Of a DNA stretch of 64,000 nucleotides, positions 33,025 through 43,604 are shown piece by piece. Made by a program: the position numbers and the translations under genes. How positions within the stretch are numbered: position 1 is the first letter of the stretch; each line of letters begins with the position of its first letter. The stretch spans positions 1,253,343 through 1,317,342 of the forward strand of contig ML213503.1 of NCBI GenBank assembly GCA_004369045.1. Reading direction: 5' to 3'. The notes beneath the pieces were generated by a model, which was given only the letters and a program-made list of their open reading frames with translations, was not told the origin of the DNA and made no database searches. Source of the DNA: Heliocybe sulcata (lineage: Eukaryota; Basidiomycota; Agaricomycetes; Gloeophyllales; Gloeophyllaceae).

Positions 33025-33940
33025 TTAACCCGTTGGGAGGCCAAGGGTGGCGCGCTAGTATAACATAGGTGATGAGCGGAGCATATCCCTCGACACGCTA
33101 CACTAAACTCACAATTTGATTGATCGTATCTCGCTCCTGAGGCGGCAGTACCCTGATACTCTCCGGTGTCATTGTGATGATGCGCGTAATCATAGCCTTC
33201 CGGTTCACTAGTGAGAAAAGATGCGTACGAGTGAGAGACAGTGAGACGTACCCTCTGCTGTTCGGGCATGGCAGCGAGAGTGTCTGCCGTTAGGCCAGGA
33301 GGGCCTGAGGCGGGTGGGGGTGCAGGCGCGGATGGGGCTGCACCTGGGAAGCTGGTGGGAGGAGCGCCTTGGAAGCCTGGAGGAGCGCCTTGGTAGCCTG
33401 CGGGCGGACCGCCTTGGAAGCCTTGGATCCCACCGCTTGGAGGTCCGTAGGGATTTACTTGAGGAGGAGGTGCTCCTTGGAATTGCGGGTATGCAGCGGA
33501 GGGAGGGGTGCCTTGGTACGGAGGGGTGGATGTTCGGAATTGCGACGAGGGTGCCATGTGAGGGGGGATAGCTGAGGGAGGGACTACGGGTATTGTGGGT
33601 GCTGGTGCTGCAGCTCGGACGGGCTGAGCACCTGGGATGTAGGTGGCGAGGGTTTTCTGATTTATGGTAGGATGGTTAGTTAGTGGATCAACAGGGAATG
33701 GGATGTGGATGCGTACTTGGAGAACTTCGAGATTTATTGCGTTCATTTTGACCATTAGTTGGATGAGGAGGTAGGATAGCTGGGGCTGGGCATTGAGAAT
33801 TTGGCGGGCTTGCTCGGGGGTGGTTCTCTAGAGATCCAGTGAGACGGTGAGACCGCAGCTGGGAGGTCCATAAAAGAAACACGTACTCTAAGCTGTAGAA
33901 GAAGCTCTATGAGCTGGTCGTCCGGGGATGGTTGAGACAT
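33025..33940 (-). CDS. Short CstF2-hinge / CstF C-terminal-domain protein without RRM
   Basis: The start at 33940 gives MSQPSPDDQLIELLLQLR; after an intron come RTTPEQARQILNAQPQLSYL and LIQLMVKMNAINLEVLQ, the hinge of the cleavage-stimulation factor 64-kDa family that binds CstF77/Rna14. A Pro/Gly/Gln-rich linker with repeated FQG(G/A)PP-like units follows. The end is the CstF2 C-terminal domain: LAAMPEQQR, AMITRIITMTPESIRVLPPQ, and, after a last intron, RATLGLPTG with stop at 33025. No RNA-recognition domain is present, unlike Rna15/CstF64. Fungal counterparts with hinge and CTD only are known to take part in mRNA 3'-end formation, so this is likely a 3'-processing factor. It is divergent from beta-COP by 212 bases. 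Confidence 0.85.
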
Positions 33941-34152
33941 GAGTATAACACTTCAGGTTCGCGCCTTCCAAGTATTGCCATGAGCAGGTGGTCCTCCAAG
34001 TACCCTGCCGGTCCAATATTCTCACACACCGCATTCCCAGAAAGGCAACAATCTATGTCGTGTCGATGTCCTCCAGCCTCTCGCATTCAATCACCAAGGC
34101 CTGTCGCATCCCCTGGCTATACGCGCCGACGCCGCGACTCTAGCTTTGTACC

Positions 34153-37100
34153 ATGTCCGGCGCAGAGGCAACATGCTATACCATCGTCCACGAAGACAGC
34201 GCGGAGTCGCCGACGACGCAGGACCTTCGGAACGCGCTGCAGAAGGGCTCGGACGAGGTTAAGCTGGAGACGCTGAGGAGGATTATTACGTCGACGATTA
34301 ATGGGAGCCCTCAGGTGTGCAGCCAGTAATGCGTGTGGAGGGAATGTGCTTACGCTGAGAGACGGGCGGATGGTATAGCCCCAGCTGTTGATGCCTGTAA
34401 TCCAATATGTCATGCCGTCGAAGAATAAACAGCTCAAAAAGCTGCTGCACTTCTACTGGGAGGTGTGTCCGAAGTATGACGATGATGGGAAGCTCAAGCA
34501 GGAGATGATTCTTGTTGTGTGAGTTGATGCTGCGACTCCATTATTTGAGATGGGATGCTAAGCTGCGGCTGCTCGTGAAGCAACGCTATTCGAAATGACC
34601 TGGTGAGTAACTTTTGACTTGGTCAATCTTGCCATGTGCTCAGTGAAAAGATAGCAACACCCTAATGAATACATCCGAGGAGAGACCCTCCGCTTCCTCC
34701 AAAAAATCTCCCGCGACGCCGAGCTCCTGGAGCCCCTCATCCCGACCTGCCGCGCCTGCCTCGAGCACCGGCACTCCTACGTCCGCAAGAATGCTGTCTT
34801 TGCCATCTACACGATCTACCGCTCCTTCGAGCACCTGATTCCCGACGCCCCGGAGCTCATCCAGACCTTCCTGGCGGCAGAGTCGGACGCGACGTGCCGG
34901 CGGAACGCGTTCGTGTTCCTGGCGAACTGCGCGATGAACAGGGCGGTGGAGTATGTGCTGCAGGTATACGACCAGATCCCGGGGCTGGATGAGCTGCTGC
35001 AGATGGCTGTGATTGAGGTTATTAGGCTGGATTGTAAGACGGACTCGACGCACCGGGTGGGTAGTTGTTACTCTGTTAATGTGGGTTGCTCTAATCTCCG
35101 TGTAGCCACGATGGATACGGTGTATATTCGAGCTTGTCAATGCGACCTCGCATACAGTGAGATATGAGGCTGCATCAATATTGACGACCCTGACGCAGAA
35201 TCCTGCTGCAGTGAAGGGTAAACCCATACTATGTATCCCCAGGATCCGTTGCATTACTTACCGATATGGTTTCTCAGCGGCTGCGTCGTGCTTCATCACC
35301 CTTGCTGCCAAGGAGTCTGACAACAATGTCAAGCTGATCGTCCTGGACCGTCTGGACGCATTATACTCCAAACATGGCCATGTTCTTGACGGATTGGTTA
35401 TGGATGTCATCCAGGTCTTGTCAAGGTAAAGTATTTATCGCATACAAGTGTGCATTGTTACTGAAGACGCTTCAGCGCGGATATGGAAGTTCGGCGGAAA
35501 GCAATGAACCTCGTACTAAGGATGGTATCCAGCCGGAACGTCGAGGAGGTGGTTCTGTTCTTGAAGAAGCAGCTGCAGAGAACCCAGGAGCAAGAGTTCG
35601 AGAAGGTTTGCCTCGTGATCATTGTGATTTTAAATGTCTGACCAGATGCATTTTCTACCAGAACTCAGAGTACAGGCAGCTTCTTATTCAGTCGATCCAT
35701 GTATGCGCTATCAAGTTCTCGGAGGTTGCTGCTAGCGTCGTACATGCGCTTATGGACTTCCTGGGTGACTCCAACAACCCTTCGGCACTCGATGTTGTGT
35801 CATTCGTCCGGTCTGTGGTCCTTATGTACACACTGAATTATCCCCCATTTACCTTGATGAATTTGTTATTAGTGAGGTTGTGGAGAAGTTCCCTAACCTG
35901 CGCCAAACCATCTGCGAACGCCTCATTCAGACTCTTCCTGAGATGAAATCCGCGAAAGTCTTCCGCGGCGTGTTCTGGATACTGGGAGAGTACGTGGAAG
36001 ACCTGACAGGCATTACCGAGACTTTCCAGGGTATCCGCCAGATTATTGGTGAAATTCCGATCTTGGCTGGAGAGCAGAAGCTCCTTGACGAGACGCCAGG
36101 TAACGGTGAGGCCGATGGCGATGCGCTGAAGGAGAGTACCAATGGATCAGCGGTGCCGAGTAGCAAGCCGAAGGTACTGGCGGACGGGACGTATGCGACG
36201 GAGACTGCGTTTACGAGTGCGAAGTTGGAAGCGGTAAAGGCTGCTGCGAAGCCTCCTTTACGAAGTATGTTCTTCGCTTCTGACTGTTGAACAAATTCCT
36301 GACCTCCTGCAGCACTACTTTTGGGCGGGGATTTCTTCACTGGCGCCATTCTCTGTGCTGCGCTCACCAAGCTTGTCCTGCGGTTCGATGAGCTTGCGAC
36401 AGACCGGAAGAGGGTTAACGCTCTGAAGGCGGAGGCCATGTTGATGATGACCTCTATCATTCGTGCTGGACAATCAAAATTCGTCACGCACCCGATTGAC
36501 GAAGATTCGTTGGAGCGCATCCTCAATTGCATCCAGACTCTGAGTGAACTTGAGGAGAAGCCGCCTGTCCATGAGATTTTCTTGCATGACACGCGGTCGG
36601 CTTATAGCTATATGCTTACGGCCCAGGAGGTATGGCTTGTTCTGACTTTGTCCCTGCCAACGCACCGATTTACAAACCCTCGTTTCTAGAAACGTGCGGC
36701 AGAGAAAAAGGCTGCGGAGGAGACCAAGGAAGCCATTGTGCAAGTGGATGACTTATTGACCTTCCGCCAGTTCTCGAAGAAGACAGCGGACGATGCGATT
36801 GACGTACGCGATCATGTGCTACTGGTCGTACTATCCATGCATTGACGTCCGTATCCTAGTTTGATGAAGACATCAGCAAAGCAACGGGAGCTGGTGACAT
36901 CCAGGAAGACTTCATCTCTAACCTTAGCCGTATATCGCAATTGACTGGTACGTTCTGCGCCGTAATGAACGTAGTTTATGACCTGATTGTTATTGATGGG
37001 TAGGTTTCTCTGATCCTATCTACGCTGAAGCATACGTCAAGGTCCAAGGCTTTGATATCCTTCTCGGTGCGTCTTCATCTTGAAGTTACCCAGGCACAGT

Positions 37101-38024
37101 CTTGGGCTGACGTTGTCGCAGATGTCTTGCTCGTCAACCAGACGCCGAATACACTGCAGAACCTCTGCCTAGACTTCGCAACACTCGGTGACTTGAAGCT
37201 CGTCGAGCGGCCGTCAGTATATACCATCGCGCCTCATAGTTTCCAAAGTATCAAGGCAACAATCAAGGTGACTGCGCACTGGACTATCCGGATTACTATC
37301 TTGATATTGAGACGGTTTGCCAGGTTTCGTCCACGGAGACTGGTGTCATATTTGGAAGCATTCTTTGGGAGGGCCCGAATATGTCGGAGTCATGTGTAAT
37401 ATTGAACGACATTCATATTGACATCATGGACTACATCAAGCCGGCGTACTGCACCGAGGCACAGGTATGTCGTAAATACGATTTGCGCTCTATGTCTAAC
37501 CAATCTTCCGACAGTTCCGGGCTATGTGGACGGAGTTCGAGTGGGAGAATCGTGTCAATGTCAATACTTCAATATCGTAAGCGCGCCTTTGTCCTGTTCT
37601 CCGTGCTGTCGCCCACATGTGCCGTTAGTGATCCACGGGAGTATCTTAAGCATATCATGACGTCCACCAACATGTCGTGCCTGACGCCGGAAGGCGCGAT
37701 GTCCGGTGACTGCGGCTTCCTCTCTGCGAACATGTACGCTCGCAGTTTGTTCGGTGAGTTCTTTGCTCTTAGCAGTTATCGCCGGCGCTTGCTGATGACT
37801 CCTGTCAGGCGAGGATGCGCTGGCAAATCTCAGCGTCGAGACCTGTGAGACAGGTCTTACGGGACACGTACGTATCCGCAGCAAAACGCAAGGCATTGCA
37901 CTATCGCTCGGTGATCGGATTACGATGGGTAAGCGTTCAGCTCGCACCGAATTGTCGTTGGATTGCTGGCACTAATGAATGTCCTGTGGCAGCTCAAAAG
38001 GATAACAAGCCACCTGCACCTTGA
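34153..38024 (+). CDS. SEC26: Coatomer subunit beta (beta-COP, Sec26)
   Basis: The start at 34153 gives MSGAEATCYTIVHEDSAESP. The adaptin-like solenoid follows through many exons: SKNKQLKKLLHFYWEVCPKY, EYIRGETLRFLQKISRDAEL, NAVFAIYTIYRSFEHLIPDA, TVRYEAASILTTLTQNPAAV, then LGGDFFTGAILCAALTKLVL and the appendage NMSCLTPEGAMSGDCGFLSA (WEGPNM region). The end is GIALSLGDRITM AQKDNKPPAP. About 15-18 introns are spaced through the gene. The length (about 960 residues) is normal. Family knowledge: beta-COP is in the COPI F-subcomplex and acts in Golgi-to-ER transport. It is a housekeeping gene next to unrelated ones. The N-terminal exon borders near 34310-34620 were read by homology blocks and are less exact. 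Confidence 0.95.
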
Positions 38025-38650
38025 TTGCCTCACCCCTTGCTTCCTTCTCGGTGTATATAGTTACGGACAGGATTTTAATGCACTTACATACGAACCAGAC
38101 CTGCACAGATATTCCTGGATACTCGCAACGAGACCGCAAGTGAGTTCATTTACCGGTGTTTTGTGGCTTGAACCATTTTAGAACTGTGCCTGGCGCTCAA
38201 TGGCTGAGCGCTAAGGTTGTCGGATCCTCTGGACAATGCAACGGCAGGACCTCTCGGACAGCCACAGTAATTCCATTAGTCAAGGGTAGGATCCGGGGAA
38301 CAGGTTTACATCTCGAGTTGTGGTGATTGTGTGGGGTTGGTCACGACATGCTAACTCTGACAGTTCTGAGCCGAACTTGTCCAAGTAGACGCCTATTGCA
38401 GACGCACTGTGCCTGGCGCCTACAGGGTGATCATCACGATAACGGGCCATGAAGCGGCTGTCTCGAGTGTTATATTGTTGTGATCAACAAAGGATCCTCG
38501 ACTGGTGGTACACGGCACCCATCCGTCATACTCAGGTATGTGCTACATATTTTCGAGCTATTGCAGTAGGTGTCGAGGCTAACACCGTTGCTAACATTTC
38601 TTGGGTAAAGGTATCGCGGGTGAACAACCCTCAGCATCCTACAGGGTACC
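38025..38650. other. Intergenic region before the Cys-repeat gene
   Basis: A 626-base gap with no supported gene. A short phrase, ACTGTGCCTGGCGC, occurs twice in it (about 38185 and 38406). It must hold the Cys-repeat gene promoter. Confidence 0.4.
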
Positions 38651-40999
38651 ATGAGCTACAACAGTGGTGCAGTTCCTGGAGCGCCACCGCTAATCCCGCC
38701 TAGGCCCTCAGTGCCGCCGAGACCTCAACCCACCACTCATCGACCTCGTCCTCCAGTTCCTCCCCGACCAGATCTGCCTCCGAGACCTTCACTCCCTCCG
38801 CGAACACCCGCGCCACCTCTCTCCGCCCGTCCTCAGTTACCTGTGGCAGATCTGAATAGTCTCTCGGATCAGTTCTCTTCACTCAGTACGGGCCTGTCTG
38901 ACAGCCCACCGCCATACTCACCAAGCCACCCTGCAGCCCAGACATCGTTTCGACCGCCTCCTAGTCGTACTGCAACTTCTGAACCAGAGGATCCTGTTTC
39001 ATATCCTGAAGTGCCAGATGCTTCGTCAGAAGTATCTGCAGATAGGAGAAGGCCGAGCCCTCGTCCTTACGCTACGGTATCAAATAGCAGTACTGAGGGC
39101 ACCGAGGAGAGGACCGGTCCTACTATGCCCTTGCCAAGTCCCGTTGCACCCGAATTACCAGGGAATTCTACTGGCCAGCGAAGTCCAAGGTCTTATTCGG
39201 TCCCTCCTTCCAATGAGCGTGGCTCAAGGGGCTTAGTGCATGGAGTGCTTGAGCACGGTGCAGCGTCGCAGCATCCCAATGGCTCATTGGACCGTGTCCC
39301 GAGATGCGCCAAAGGGGGGTACGTCCACTGGTGCACCTGGTATCACGACCCCTTGGTGCCCGGCTTTGATATCTGCGAAGAGTGTTATAGACTTCATATC
39401 CAGCCCACTGAGCTCGGCCGCTATTTTCGACTCCAGAGCGACAAGGACCCCAGCACTCAGACCTGCTGTGACTTTAATAGAGCGCGGATGAAGCAGGTCT
39501 GGGCAGAGGCTGTTCGAGCGCGCAATATCGACACTGCTCGTGCTTATATGCGCCGCCGATTAGCCATCCCTCCATGCAGGGGTCTTGATGGGATTTCGGT
39601 TGGCCCGGAGACAATGAATTTGAAGTGGTATACGATGAGGAATAGCGAAATTCAAGGGTGGATTGCGTGCGAGGCCTGCTATGAAGATGTTCTCTGCGCG
39701 TCGCCTCTGATATCCCACTTCAAGCCAGACATGACCCAGTACCCCGCCGGGAACAAGTTCATCTGCGACATGGCGTATCCGTTCTTCAAGAATACTTTCG
39801 ACGAATTCTCGAAATCCGGGGACTGGCGCGAGTTCATTAACCTGTCGAATATGAGGACGAAGATCCAACCTTGTCCAGGAGACCAATTGGTACAAGCTAC
39901 GTCTATAAGATGGATGAGACCGAAATCCTATATCCAGGACGTGTATGTCTGCTCTGCGTGCTATTTCGATATCATCCTCTGCACGCCTTGGAGGGATCAC
40001 TTCGAGGCTGTCGAGACCTCCTTCATGAGAGACGTCGGAAAGCAGTGGAAGTGCTGTCTGGCTGTCCAAAAGATGAGATTTAGCTGGGACATCATGATGG
40101 ACGAGAAGGCCCCCTTCGATACCTGGTGGCACGCAGCGCGAGTCCTCGCGACTACGCCGGCCTGCAAGAATGAAGGCGTAGAGAACTACGGGTGGTACGT
40201 CCTCGACGGGTGTGAGAATTTTGATATATGCCCAAGCTGCTACCACTGCTACGTCCCGATGTTTCCTGCATACGCGCGGCGTTTCCGTCTGCAGCACTAT
40301 CCTCCGGGGACAGTGCGGGCTTGCGACTTTGCGCCAGGTGCGCCTCGAGCTGGGGCATTCCTCGTTAAATTTGCGCAGGCCGTCGAATGCAAGGATTTCT
40401 CGATCTTCAGGGACTACGTCAGGGAGAAAGCCCCCTTGCCTCCGTGTCCCCGGTCGAATCCCACAGCCAACTTCCGCTGGTGGGGCATCCCGAGCGGGTT
40501 CACTTGCTGCGAAGAGTGCTTCAAGGACGTTGTCGAGGGCTCTGCTCTTGCCTCTCAGGTCACCGTGCGCGGTGAGCAGACCTCACAGCAGTTCACGTGC
40601 GGACTGTACTCGCCGAGGATGCGCGGTATCTGGGCAGAGGCGTGCAAGCAGAACGACATCTCGCGCTTCGTCACGGCGGCGCGGGAGAGGATGCAGGTGT
40701 ACTGGGCGACGGTGCCGCGCTGCCAGATGATCCTGGAGACGATGAAGATGCGCATGAGCGTGCGCAATACGAATCTGCTGGCGGCGACGATGGTCATGGG
40801 CGCCGATGGGGTCGTGGGCGCGGCGTCGGGGGGTAGTCATACGCATTACGGGAACGCGGCTGTTGGGTATGGGTGGAACACGATGGCGGGGGCTCAAGCG
40901 GCGGTGCAGAGCCAGGCGGCGATGGGTATGAACGTCATGCCTGGAAATGAGATGGTGGAAGTGGCGCAGTTGGAAGCTTTGTGGAAGCAGGTCGAATGA
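38651..40999 (+). CDS. Conserved-looking fungal protein with five tandem Cys-rich repeats, unknown function
   Basis: An intronless gene coding 782 residues. Residues 1-215 are disordered and Pro-rich, with PPRP/PPRPS-type SH3-ligand-like repeats. From about residue 217 to 690 there are five units of about 95 residues. Each has an entry Pro-Cys (PPCRG, QPCPG, PACKN, PPCPR), a Trp, a core (F/W/Y)xxCxxC(Y/F) (FDICEECY, WIACEACY, VYVCSACY, FDICPSCY, FTCCEECF), a later Cys, and a helix containing W or F. The Cys pattern suggests zinc or disulphide binding, but I cannot say which. There is no signal peptide or membrane segment, so a cytosolic or nuclear site is likely. The Gly/Ala/Met-rich tail ends LEALWKQVE. 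Function is unknown. Long single-exon structure is unusual among its intron-rich neighbours. Confidence 0.85.
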   Translation: MSYNSGAVPGAPPLIPPRPSVPPRPQPTTHRPRPPVPPRPDLPPRPSLPPRTPAPPLSARPQLPVADLNSLSDQFSSLSTGLSDSPPPYSPSHPAAQTSFRPPPSRTATSEPEDPVSYPEVPDASSEVSADRRRPSPRPYATVSNSSTEGTEERTGPTMPLPSPVAPELPGNSTGQRSPRSYSVPPSNERGSRGLVHGVLEHGAASQHPNGSLDRVPRCAKGGYVHWCTWYHDPLVPGFDICEECYRLHIQPTELGRYFRLQSDKDPSTQTCCDFNRARMKQVWAEAVRARNIDTARAYMRRRLAIPPCRGLDGISVGPETMNLKWYTMRNSEIQGWIACEACYEDVLCASPLISHFKPDMTQYPAGNKFICDMAYPFFKNTFDEFSKSGDWREFINLSNMRTKIQPCPGDQLVQATSIRWMRPKSYIQDVYVCSACYFDIILCTPWRDHFEAVETSFMRDVGKQWKCCLAVQKMRFSWDIMMDEKAPFDTWWHAARVLATTPACKNEGVENYGWYVLDGCENFDICPSCYHCYVPMFPAYARRFRLQHYPPGTVRACDFAPGAPRAGAFLVKFAQAVECKDFSIFRDYVREKAPLPPCPRSNPTANFRWWGIPSGFTCCEECFKDVVEGSALASQVTVRGEQTSQQFTCGLYSPRMRGIWAEACKQNDISRFVTAARERMQVYWATVPRCQMILETMKMRMSVRNTNLLAATMVMGADGVVGAASGGSHTHYGNAAVGYGWNTMAGAQAAVQSQAAMGMNVMPGNEMVEVAQLEALWKQVE

Positions 41000-41412
41000 A
41001 CGCGAGGGCAACACTCGAGGGTGATGTAGGGATTGAGAAGGGTCCGTCCTTCGTCCCAAACAACAGCATTCATGTCGCTCTGGCCTTGGGAGCGTCCCAC
41101 TGTGCGGTACCGGTCTTTCTGGTCCTCATACCATGCGCTTATTGCACTCATGATCATGCAACCTCTCAGGCCACAGGAGAATTGAAATACCAGTCATGCA
41201 TCATATAGTCAGTACATATCTGTCACTGTTTATCACAGCAAGCAACTATTGGGTCATGATGAAGGCAGATCAGTGGGAAAACATGTGGAAGAAAATCGAG
41301 TGAAGCAATGAAATCGCTGCACCACTTGTGATATCCATAGATCAACATATCAAATGCCTGTCCTTTAACCGTACCACCATCCGCGCATCTTCCTCCACAC
41401 ATCTCGCAACCC
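41000..41412. other. Intergenic spacer, Cys-repeat gene to SWIM-ligase stop
   Basis: A 413-base gap holding two convergent 3' flanks. No feature is seen. Confidence 0.5.
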
Positions 41413-43124
41413 CTACCCACTCGCCGCACCCTTCCCCCGCCTCGAGCTCGGCACATCCGCATCCTCCGGCGCGTCCTTGTCCACCGCCTCGCCCACGAAC
41501 GTCGGGAACCTGCAGACACAGACACGCGTCAGCCACCCACCCGCCCCGAGAGACACGAGAATGCAGACCTCGGGACGCCGTCCTTTGTGAGCTCCTGGAA
41601 GCGGTAGGTGATGAGCGCGCCGACTTTGGGCGGGCGCCGGCGCTGCGCGTCCGAGAGGCCCGAGCCGACTGCGAAGGTCTGCCGGGGGGAGGGTGAGCGG
41701 GGTAGCGGTGGGGAAGGGGAGAGGCGCACCTTTCCGGACGCCATTTTGCATTTGAGCGCGCCCGTGCTGCCTTTGTGTTTTCCCTTGCCGGGGACATAGC
41801 CCGTGACGAGCGCCTCTGCGTCGTAGAACGTCTGCCGCGGACCGATTAGCAAGGTGCATGCGTGCGTGCGTGAGTCCCGCGCACCTTGATTTTCAACAGC
41901 GAGCTGGAGCGGCTGCCGACGTAGGCGGAGCGCGGCTCGCGGAGCATGAGCCCCTCGCCGCTGCACGCCTCTACCTCTTTCAGTTTCCGGAGCACGTGTT
42001 GCCTGCTCTCCGCGCGCTCTTGGGTGACCAGGACGACTTCTTTGCACGCGTGCGTCCCGCCGGGCCCGAAGGTGGAGGTGAGGTAGGCGAGGCGCTGCTC
42101 GAAGGGCTGGGGCCCGAGGGAGGGGGCGTCGAAGACGTGGAAGGTGATGTGGGACCAGTGCGGCGAGTGGACGGTCTTGACGATGGAGACTGTGGATTGG
42201 AAGGCGCCGCGCCCGGAGAAGAGCTCGCCGTCGAGGGTGACGTTCTTGGGCAGTTCTGCGTCGGTGCGTGAGGGGGTGAGGTCTCGAGGCGGGATTTGGG
42301 GGGGCTTACTTTCGAGGAACCAGTGGGGCGGCGTGAAGGGGTTGCCGAGGCGGCTGATCATGCGTGTGCCGTCGTAGTAGGCGCGGACGCCGTCGAGCTT
42401 CTCGGACATCCACCACCCCGTTGGGTCAGGGCCTGTTTCGAGGTCCCACTTGGCCGCCAGCAGCAGCGCGGGGACGGTCTTCTTCCCCGTACTCGCAGCC
42501 TCGCCACCGTCGTCTTGTTCCCCTTCGTCGTCAGCCGCAGCCTTGGCCTTCTTACCATTCTTCTCGTCGTCGCTCCCGTTCCTCTTGCGTTTCGCAGCTG
42601 CGCCGGGTTTGGACTTGCCCTTTGAAGCGGGGGCGTGGGCGTGCGGGTTCTTGAGCTTCAGCCGCGCCTTCTCGTAGGGCTCGCCGAGGAGCGACTTGAG
42701 GTGCTTGCAGGTGCGGGCGTTGACGGGGGCGCTGCCCTTTGTCTTGGAGTCACACGGGGTAGGGGCACAGAGAATAGGGAAACATACTTGATTTCTCCAG
42801 GCCTGTAGTATATAGGAATATAGACAGCGCTAAGGACGGTCGTACTTCTATTGGTCAATACGACGTACCGGGCATGAGCTGGGGGAGAGTGAGGATGCGG
42901 GGCTGTGTGGGGAGGGGGGACGTACCAGTAGTAATGGTCCCAGGTCCTCTTTACTTTGTACGTCGAAGTGCTAGCGCACGGCAGCCATCTCAGACTTGGC
43001 TAGAGTCAATGGGAAGCAAGTCGCACCTGGTCATGGACTTTACTTCGACCTCCTCTCCGTCCTTGAGCACCTGCTTGGGCTTGATGCCGTTGATTTCAGC
43101 GAGCTCGTCGTGGTCGGAGGACAT
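41413..43124 (-). CDS. SWIM zinc finger-ATP-dependent DNA ligase fusion
   Basis: Exon 1 (43124-43027), exon 2 (42970-42926), a 10-base microexon (42878-42869) and a 15-base exon (42802-42788) join to a larger exon from 42742. Spliced, they give TSTSTYKVKRTWDHYYCSCP then AWRNQTKGSAPVNARTCKHL: the SWIM zinc-binding pattern CxC...CxH. A Lys-rich linker leads to the ligase core: EKLDGVRAYYDG (motif I, Lys for AMP), GELFSGRGAFQ, FHVFDAP, GEGLMLREP and LLKIK. The OB-fold follows (TGYVPGKGKHKGSTGALKCK), ending at 41413. Family knowledge: KxDG enzymes seal nicks using ATP. The SWIM domain probably binds DNA or protein. The size is small for a replicative ligase, so repair is likelier. It is divergent from the permease. 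The microexon join was read by eye but restores the zinc pattern exactly. Confidence 0.85.
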
Positions 43125-43604
43125 AGTGAACACGAGGACTCGGGGCAGAGCGCAGCGGGCTTTTTATATGCGGACGCGGTGAGTCGGGTGATGCGCCAGA
43201 CAGGGGCGGGAGGCGGTGAGTGAGGGTGAGTCACTGGCAGGGCGGTCGGCGGGGAGTCATAGATAGATGGAAGGGGTCGCATCCTATACGAACCTATTCA
43301 TCTGTCTGTCACTCCTCTCATTGCAGAACCGGCGAACTACCGAGCAGGCTACAGAGGCGAAAAGAATAGGGTACTGTTTACGGAAGGATGGTAGCCTTGT
43401 ATGGCATTCACCCGACGCCAGGCTTCGCGATAAGAAGAGCTATTCTTAGCATGATGGCACACGGCTGTGCAGCTCGTCCATACGCACCGCGCAAAAATAG
43501 CGATCAAACGGACGCCTCTTGCGCCAGTGGATAAGGCCTGACAGCGGGGGAACAGGACATAGCTGGCGCCCCAACCGCTGACGCCTTCTCTCCTACCATT
43601 CAAC
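43125..43604. promoter_or_regulatory. Divergent promoter region, SWIM-ligase / permease
   Basis: 480 bases between the two start codons. No TATA box or known motif is clear. It is wider than most shared promoters in this window. Confidence 0.4.

Noticed and set aside
38025-38650. Repeated phrase ACTGTGCCTGGCGC in the Cys-repeat gene promoter
   Set aside because: Only two copies, short, in non-coding DNA; chance or promoter words cannot be told apart.
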